Of a stretch of 64,000 nucleotides of DNA, positions 56,829-64,000 are shown in pieces. Where the stretch lies: NCBI RefSeq assembly GCF_008831285.2, contig NW_022204507.1, positions 558,001 through 622,000 of the forward strand, in the 5' to 3' direction. A program made the position numbers and the translations under genes. Below the pieces are notes generated by a model, which was given only the letters and a program-made list of their open reading frames with translations, had not been told where the DNA came from and ran no database searches. Every line of letters begins with the position of its first letter. The first letter of the stretch is position 1. This stretch comes from Nymphaea colorata (lineage: Eukaryota; Streptophyta; Magnoliopsida; Nymphaeales; Nymphaeaceae).

Positions 56829-59321
56829 GAACCTATCCCTCTCAACCGACTGCCTCCTTCAAATGACAAACCCCTCTCTTGAACCTCCCTTTTCATCGAT
56901 TTTGACTCTTTGGTGGCTGTTGGATTGGAGTGCAGTTTGGAGACGCATTCTCTCCTCATAACAATGACTAGAATGTGTTGGTGGTGGTGGCAAAGAAGGA
57001 TTTTAGCCGCTTGAGGATCACTCGAATTTGTGAAGTGGCTGCCGGGAGGACTGCAGCAGCTAAGACTTTATAATTGGGGTGAGCAAGGTCTAATCGAGCC
57101 TAGATTGTTGTATATTGTTTATTGGAGCAAGTGTAATTATTGTTTGAGCATGCTAGAATTAAGAATTTATGATTTAGGATTTATGTTTTTTTTTAGAGAG
57201 GCGATGATCCATGCTTATAATGACTTTTTTAGCATGATAAGTTGATTCTCGAAGCTATTTGGAAACATGGTAGAGATTTGATGGGGTTAACAAGATTTAG
57301 AATCACTTTAGTGAACATGTAGCACTTGGGATTGTCATTGGGCGTATTGCATTGTTGGTTGGGAGAGAGTAGATGAGTGTAATTATTGGGAAGACGCCTC
57401 AACTATGGAAGCAAGGGAGAAACATATTAGTGATTGGTTCAATCGAAAGCGTGGAGCTTAAATCATTTGGTGACAACCTAAAGGAGTTGAGAAGAAGCCT
57501 ATTGGAGGGCTTTGTGGGTCGACACTACCCGTCGACACCTTCTTGAGGTGATGACATGCCTCAATGATTATATTTTACATTTGTATAGATTGTAAGCGAA
57601 ATAAGTGGAAATCTTATCACTTGCTTATGTTTGCAGGTACACTAGACACGTCCAGTAGACTTTGAGCAACAAGACGTGAAGCTTGAGGCATTTTGAAGTG
57701 TTTTGTGGACGCGCAACAAGTATGGCGGCATTCCAGGCAAATCTGTGCCTGGGGCCAACATGTGAATGTGTGTTTTCGGGATCATGGGATCCTACGATTG
57801 TGATGTGATTGAACGATTGTTTTGTGAGTGAATGTATGTACGCATGCGAATGATTTGTTATGTGATAAGTTTTGTTTTGGAGAGCTATTAGAAGCTTGTT
57901 TTGAAAACTATTACGCATTTGCATGTGCATGCTAGAATTGATAACTGCTTAGGATAGATGAGGGTGGGGTACCGAGTCGAGAATCTCCGCGACTCCGATT
58001 ATGCATTAGAGAGCATCATAGAATGATAATTGTATAGGACAGCTACGAGTCAATCACGGATCGAAACTACTCTCCGGGATTTGACTAAGTTTTGAAAAAT
58101 GTAATCGATTTATTTGATAAATGTGAATTTCGATAAATGTGAATGTTGTGTTTTGTTGCATATGCATTGCCGTAGGCAATAATGCCATTGTATGAGATTG
58201 AATGGTAGTTGTACCCGTATTGTTATGACAGCTAGCTAAGAATGTTAATGATATGTGTAGCCCTCGTGTGAAGGCATTTGGAGGTATGGGTGCACTCGTG
58301 GAGTGAACCAACCTCATGAGCTAGCCGGTCATTTTGTGAATGTGTGTCCATAATGATAAGAGACAATAAGATATGAGAGGCCAGTGGGTTGTGGCAATGT
58401 GTTTGGGAGTTGTCCCGCCTTCGCCACTGGTCTCGCCTGTTCGGAGCGCAGTCGGTGGCGGGGCAAGGCCCCAGGGTATTGTTGCGTGATGTGCTTGGAT
58501 CGTTGGGCTCCCGCCTTCCCAAACCGGGTGTTCTAGGGAAGGTTGAGTATCTCTCCTTGGAATTCACACATCCATGGACGAGTGCTCTACCACTGCAGCA
58601 GGAATGGATCCATACTATTTTAGGCCACCACGGGGGTTGTCTCCCGGTTGTAGGCCGCCCGCGGTGTGCACGTGCCTGTGTTTGCACCCACCAGAACTGT
58701 CTATTCATTAAAGCTAGTGTAAAAGAAAAGAATGTGGATGAAGTGATATGAATGATGCGTTATGCCTAAATTGTGTGTGGCTATTGAATGTGATATTGTG
58801 GCCTTTGTATGTTGTGGTATATGTGAGGAGCTTCTTGGCAAATTATGTGACTGTGTGCCCTACCACAACATGATATAGGTTGTTTCGTAATTGTTATATC
58901 TCATATGTGAGCCCTACCTAAAAGGTTTAGGGATTTACCTGGCTTGTTGCCATACTGCGAAGGTTAAGCCTTCAGTTGTTTCCTTTTTCAAGTTTTGGCA
59001 GACCCAGGGTAGTAGGTTGATCAGATGACTTCACTCACATTCTACTGGGGAGGTTTTGGGTCTTTTGTAGTGTCGGCGCGTCTTGTTTTGGTTAGATTGA
59101 TGTCTTGTTTTTGTTAGGCATCAGTCATATGGTTTGAGGCATTTTTGTCATACACATAGATGTGATTTTGTATGAACTGAAATTGTTATATAAATGAAAG
59201 TTTGCCCCATTGGTTCGAATGACATAGCTCCCTCCTTTTTGAATTGTTGTGTCGTCGCACCTCAACGCTTTATGTTTAGAAAAAAAAAAACTTTTGAGGG
59301 TCAAAAGGTTGGGGTGTGACA
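56829..59321 (+). repeat. Del/Tekay-like LTR, copy C, lacking its first kilobase
   Basis: It begins directly after the last base of copy B and aligns with copy B from about 54290 onward to the identical GGGGTGTGACA end. There is no internal region between B and C. The pair could come from unequal recombination between LTRs or from a deletion removing the body of an element. Confidence 0.75.
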
Positions 59322-60560
59322 GTATATGTTCTCGTTGCTTGGCCTGGCAAATTCTCCCTTGGTGTTTCTTGCTCCACGTGAATGTACGCAGTTCCATAGA
59401 CAGTAGTTCTTGGGTCTTCAAGAAGTTTGTATAATTTGAATGTCATCTGGGAAGGGTAGAGCCAAACAGTGCACTCAATGTATGGCACAAGTCCTGGCGA
59501 GACAAGTCAAACTTGATCCTGGCGGCTCTCAGTCCCACCGTCCACCTTATCTTTCATAGTTTTTTCACATGGCCTCTATTAGCATCATACTTGGTAAAAT
59601 TATAGGCCTCAGCCTTGATGTAGTTTCACATCACCACAAAATCCAGGGCCAGAAAAGTAATGTTGAAATTATTACAGGGCTCCATGTCTTCTTTCCATCT
59701 AGTGAAAAGGGGAAATTATGTTCACTTTACCTAGGTGTTCTGCAATATGAGTTGCTGCCATCTCGGCCTCAGGTTTCTTCACCTCAACTAAAGTGAAAAG
59801 GAATGGCCAATTCAAGTGCAAAACTTCAATCCTGTCTACATCTACACCCTTACGGCTTTGGTTGCAATCCTTCAATCTGGTTTCTTGCAATACTCTTTTG
59901 TATGTTGGTCTGTCTCCAAGGTAAAACTTGTCCTGATCAGCATTGAGCAGTCCATCACTCGATCCCATGTAGATAAGGAACAAGGCCTCTTTGCCAACAC
60001 AATAGGGCTTATATGGGAATGGTTTTCCATTACCCCGGAAGGAAATATATCCCACAGATATGGAGGCGGTGTGGCATGCCCCTAACATTGGTGGTTGTAT
60101 CAAACTGCTTTGTACATAAAGTGCAGGTTTGGTTCCATCATAGTATTTAATGATTGGTCTGCCATATGCACGTGAGTATAGCCATAAGTCACTATTGATG
60201 TTTGAGGATTCACTTGTGGAGCCAAAGGCCTTGATGATACTTCCATCAATTTCTATCATGCCATTAGAACTTCTCCAAGATTTCACTACAGTTGGGATGG
60301 TACCTAGCCTAGTAAACCATGTGTCCTTCCTTGAAGAGTGAAGCTGATGTTTTGTAGAAATTTTCCCATGAACATCCTCTGATACTTCTAGCACATACTT
60401 GTCTTTTCCCATGGCGACATAAGCATCTAAACCATCTCTAGGTAATTTGCTATGTTCCTCCAAGTATCCCATTGATTGAGTCTCAATTTCAGCATCAGCC
60501 AACGCATTCTTGAAACACATCAAAACAAGTTCAGTGTCCAAGCGTTTTGAGGTAGTTGGG
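59276..60560 (-). pseudogene. Unidentified 280-codon open frame and downstream continuation
   Basis: The minus strand is open from about 60560 (SILDGWPPTTSKRLDTEL) to 59699, with non-repetitive, ordinary protein composition (for example DLWLYSRAYGRPIIKYYDG and LNWPFLFTLVEVKKPEAEM). After a stop and frame changes it continues as PYIECTVWLYPSQMTFKLY near 59480-59420. I recognise no family and see no RT, protease, integrase or transposase motif. It lies inside the LTR retrotransposon, in the same orientation as that element. It may be a transduplicated host gene fragment or an element-specific protein. Confidence 0.5.
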
Positions 60561-60579
60561 GGCCAGCCATCAAGGATGC

Positions 60580-61154
60580 TCCCTGTTTGGATGGAGGGAA
60601 CGGAAAGGATTGAACAATCAATCCTTTGTTTGGTTGACTAATTAAAAAGAAAGGAAAGGAAAGGAAAGGAAAGTAAAAAATTTGTTTGGTTGCAAATGAA
60701 GGAAAAGGAAAGGGAGGGAATGGAAAAGATGCTCTAATGTAAATTCAATCCCCCAAAATTGGAGGGATTGGGAAGGAAAGGAAAAGTCTATCCATTTCCC
60801 TTGACCTTGTGTGGCTCTTTCTCTCCCTCCCCATCACTGGTCAAGACTCCGACGCCTGCCACTACTCGAGACTTGGATGGTAATCTTCCCCATTCAGAGT
60901 CTCAGACCATACCAACCATCGCCGAGTCACCATCACCGCCATTGGACAATGGGTTGCCGTTGTTCATTGTGTTCCTTTACACTTCTAGAATTGAATGTTA
61001 AGAGTATTATTGTAAAGTAATATAAATTATATGTTTTCCTTTCCTTTCTATCCAGACAAGCTTTATAATCACCTCTTTCCTTTCCTTTCCTTTCATATTC
61101 CCTTTCCACCCCTTCTTTTCCTTTCTTTTCATTTCCTTCCATCCAAACAAAGCG
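60580..61154. mobile_element. MITE-like insertion with GGAAAGG-rich ends
   Basis: The ends are CTGTTTGGATGGAGGGAA and, on the other strand, TTGTTTGGATGGAAGGAA. The subterminal regions are long GGAAAGGAAA tracts in inverted orientation. It interrupts the coding-like minus-strand sequence that resumes at SILDGWPP. No clean target duplication could be defined. TTTGTTTGG-type ends occur in PIF/Harbinger and hAT MITEs; I cannot choose between them. Confidence 0.65.
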
Positions 61155-63370
61155 TAAGTATAGCACATGATTGAACCATCATTTGGCAGCTGCGTAAAGT
61201 CATACTAAAGCCATTGACTATCTTTTGGAAACATCCTCCTCGAGGATAACTCTATGATAAGTATTTCTTCCACTAGTCTCGTTGTTGGCAAGGAGATAAG
61301 CAACCCTACACTCCCACTACTGAGGAGCTTCCAATATTCTCAAAAATCTCAAGATTCTCCTGAGTGTAGGAAACCCAAACTTCTATATCTGAGAGCAAAT
61401 GATTGACCACAGGACTCCCTATATCATCCAACAGCACCTTTTCAGTTTCACAGCTGGGCACCTTAGAAGGTTTAGTCCATTCGATAGGCCTCAACTCTGT
61501 GGACATCGACCACAAGATGGGACGCCTTTTGCCACTATCAAACTTCTCAAGCGTGAACCTGATGATGGGGGCACCAGTTTGACCAACACTTGAATTTACT
61601 ATATCATCTTTACCCTCGGTATCCTGGTTTTATTTGGGCTTGACCCAAATACCACACATGCCTTTTCTTTGCAACAATACTCTATCGTCACATGAAAGTT
61701 GTTACGTTCTGCAACTAAGTATTGGCCCTTCGAGCATAACCAGACTTTGAGTGCCCCGTAGAGTGGGTGTTTGTTGATGACATCTAGGATATCCTTCTTT
61801 CAGAGTGGGGTGAAACCTATTGGTTCCCCCCACCATGAACTGCTAAGTGCTATTATACTGAAGTGTGTGGGAGGGTGTAACATGCCTGCTTGACCCTGTG
61901 AATGCTGCCACTCTTGAGTCTTGACCATTGTTGTGAAAGAAAAGAAAAAATTCGTCGAAGAAACACCCCTGCTTGGAAGAATGAGCATTGTTTTGTATTT
62001 TCATGATTGGTCCCCATGCATTAAAGGAATAGCTTTTCCATACTCACAATAGTGATACCACCAAAGCAAAAAAATGATGTCTGATGGCTTCAAGAACTGG
62101 GATGCTGAAACCTCCTCTGATTTGAGGTCATTTCCATAGCCTTGAGTGGTATAGGATCTTCTATCTTACATCATTCAACCCCCTGTTTAACGAACTGAGA
62201 TGCGACGCCAACATATTGATTTGTGTCCTTAAATGCAGGACTACGAGGGTTTCCACAATTTATGGCTGCATCACTTGGCAAATCTAATGGTTCTATCATC
62301 CTACAGAGATATGGCAGACTCTCCCTCTGAGAGGCCATAAAATCTGCCACAGAAATGGGGTTTTCCCCATTCTTGTCACCCACAGCCATCAAAACTATTG
62401 AATTAGAAGAGTTTATGTGTCTAGGTGGTTCCTTGTAATATTTAATAGTTATGAGGTCTCTTTAAACATTTCTCTACTTTGGTTGATGTAATTTGTAAAT
62501 CTCTCTTCTACCCTAATCTCTTTATTATGGAGATTAGGATTAGTGAATGGATTAACTTTTCTCTCTCTAAGTCTTGCCAGCTGCAACAAAAACATATTGT
62601 AATACTAGCAAGGAATTGAACTCCCTTGCTGAGGTTCCATCTCTGAACCTTCTATCATAGGTTGTCAACAATGTGTGCTGGTTTGGGAGGTGACAAACAG
62701 TACCAGTATTCCCAAATTCTTCCATTGCTAACTACCGATCCAATTCTAAGGACTTCACCACGAAATCCAGCTCTGTAATGGCTGCTATGGTTTGATCCCA
62801 AGGGGGTTTCTCTGGCTGCCTCAATGTCCTCTTATCCCAATCCATACAGTCATCTTCCTAACATCTCTTTTTTTCCAAATAGGAGCCATCTCTGGGTGTG
62901 CAATGAGTGGAACTACCACCTCTGCTACTAGGTGCTAGCGATGTGATGGTCGCATGCGCCTGGTGTTGAGCATTCCAGAACACGACATCCTTGGGCAGCG
63001 ATGAGAGTGGAACAATGCCCACATCTTCACCAACATTTTCTATAAACTAATCCACATTCTTCTTATTATTATCAGTTTTACCTTCAGCATCGTCGTACTC
63101 GTCTAAAAACTCCGGTGCATCTCTAGGTTCTGCCCATTTTCTACTATCAACAGGAAAATTTTCTTGACTCATGCAGTACCTGTTCTCTGGAACAGCAACA
63201 CTTGTTATCGTCTTGCCAAGCAACTCTTCAAGCATCGTTCTCGTCACCTGGTAACCTGTGACCATCGCCTGCAATTTCTCACTGTCCATGGTCTGATTAA
63301 TCATTGAAGAAGTAGTGTCCATCCTTTCTAGTTGACCCTCCATGATTTGTTGATTTGAATCCTTCAACAT
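61155..63370 (-). pseudogene. Internal coding-like region of the 10.7-kb LTR element
   Basis: Downstream of the primer site the minus strand opens with MLKDSNQQIMEGQLERMD and SEKLQAMVTGYQVTRTMLEE, a charged helical leader of the sort seen at the N-terminus of many plant Gypsy gag proteins, ending with an acidic EFLDEYDDAEGK (to 63047). Further open pieces follow at 62392-62171, 61988-61800 and 61590-61230 (GAPIIRFTLEKFDSGKRRPI, WVSYTQENLEIFENIG), separated by stops. No zinc knuckle, protease or polymerase motif was recognised. These pieces and the frame ending at 59699 may once have been one protein. Confidence 0.45.
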
Positions 63371-63385
63371 CTGGCTCTGATACCA
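63371..63385 (-). other. Primer binding site of the 10.7-kb LTR element
   Basis: TGGTATCAGAGCCAG on the minus strand, two bases after the LTR end, is a perfect match to the usual initiator-methionine tRNA primer site of plant LTR retrotransposons. Confidence 0.92.
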
Positions 63386-63387
63386 AT

Positions 63388-63586
63388 TGTTAGCCTCTTG
63401 CAGCACACTGGTAAACTCCCAAACTCACCCACTCAAACCGCAATCCCAGATTAGGGTTCCTTCCTCCGCGAGGAATGGCCTTCTAGTGGAAGTGTTGCCC
63501 CCTAATTACAACAGCTAATCCCTTTATAGTTGTTACCAGGTCAGTCCCATGGACCCAACCCGAAACCTGGGACCCGGTAGCTAACA
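63388..63586 (-). repeat. 5' LTR of the 10.7-kb element
   Basis: 199 bp, TGTTAGCC...GCTAACA, adjacent to the primer site. It contains TTTATAG near 63530 as a possible TATA box on one strand. Confidence 0.92.
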
Positions 63587-63591
63587 GTGAT

Positions 63592-64000
63592 GTTATGGTA
63601 TTTTCAATGTCAAAGCATTTCTTTGCAATGGGTAGAAATATTATAAGAACTAACATCCTTTTTGAACTCAAGTTAATATTTGATAAGCATGCAGGGACAA
63701 AAGAAAAGAATATTCAGAAGCTAGGGAAGTATCATTGTGCTCATGCATCCACAAGCGGCAGATGTACTGGCCCACTCACGTAAGGAAGGTTATGTTATGT
63801 CTCCTAGCAAGTAAATTAAGTAACAAAGTATAAGTAGCAATTTTAAGCTAAAACTACTTGTCAGAAAATTTTGAGAACAGGTTAGTACTCCAACAGAAGG
63901 ACTCGTCACACAGCAAATCGGTACCAACTACCAACCAGTTTTTCTCTCACTATCGACTGCCTTTCCTCACAAAATTTTTTATTCATCTGATGAACGGATA
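63592..64000. other. Flank of the LTR element; possible helicase-gene intron or exon
   Basis: This is the DNA on the far side of the LTR retrotransposon and should be continuous with 52909 in the pre-insertion genome. On the minus strand a short open stretch (SKRMLVLIIFLPIAKKCFDI and a few more residues) runs up to the insertion. It could be part of an upstream helicase exon, but no splice site is convincing. Confidence 0.3.

Larger units (their letters stand above)
52910..63591 (-). mobile_element. LTR retrotransposon, 10.7 kb, with nested insertions
   Basis: Direct LTRs at 52915-53152 and 63388-63586 begin TGTTAGC and end GCTAACA. The same 5-bp duplication GTGAT flanks them at 52910-52914 and 63587-63591. 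The primer site (63371-63385) and polypurine tract (about 53155-53167) both show that the element reads on the minus strand. The internal region is interrupted by two Del/Tekay-like LTR copies (53293-59321) and a MITE-like insertion (60580-61154). About 4 kb of own sequence remains, without recognisable RT, RNase H or integrase. The two LTRs differ at roughly one base in fifteen plus two larger indels, so the insertion is old. Confidence 0.9.

Noticed and set aside
52915-63586. Endogenous pararetrovirus as an explanation for the unknown frames
   Set aside because: Direct LTRs with a 5-bp target duplication, PBS and PPT show a retrotransposon; no movement-protein or pararetroviral polymerase motifs were seen.

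Overview
The window is nuclear DNA of a flowering plant. The evidence is a host gene with canonical GT-AG introns, one of them 6.5 kb, set among decayed plant-type LTR retrotransposons (Copia, chromovirus, Del/Tekay-like), a LINE, hAT transposons and MITEs, with long AT, CT and GA microsatellites. Nothing prokaryotic, organellar or CRISPR-like was seen. I cannot name the species. Layout: 1-3.6 kb holds Copia debris on both strands, including an LTR with a 24-bp minisatellite. 3.6-12.4 kb is mostly unassigned AT-rich DNA with microsatellites, a GC/CT-rich patch at 5.0-6.5 kb and a clean hAT-type MITE at 10270-10699. 12.4-34.8 kb is a nested and rearranged retrotransposon block: a long inverted repeat (12441-13640 and 21872-23851), a dead L1-type LINE, Copia fragments, and a chromovirus whose 5' part (minus strand, 18668-20732) is separated from its gag-pol body (plus strand, 23858-26539). 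A 37-bp inverted duplication at the two breaks suggests an inversion. The chromovirus lacks RNase H and integrase. Next come the integrase end and about 3-kb 3' LTR of a Del/Tekay-like element. 34.8-37.1 kb has no gene I can name. The one clear host gene lies on the minus strand from 51960 to 37113: nine exons (5217 nt including stop, in frame throughout) encode the C-terminal 1738 residues of a SEN1/senataxin-type superfamily 1 helicase. Its N-terminal exons should lie at higher coordinates. Intron 4 carries a 3439-bp hAT transposon with perfect 10-bp terminal inverted repeats, an 8-bp target duplication and a transposase broken by three nonsense codons. Beyond exon 1, a 10.7-kb LTR retrotransposon on the minus strand (52915-63586; 5-bp target duplication GTGAT, PBS and PPT visible) contains two Del/Tekay-like LTR copies head to tail, a MITE-like insertion, and a 280-codon open frame I cannot assign to any family. 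Overall, one conserved RNA/DNA helicase gene has been stretched by intronic transposons and is flanked by old retrotransposon nests. All transposable-element coding regions seen are broken, several by CAA/CAG/CGA/TGG-to-stop transitions of the kind expected from cytosine methylation decay.
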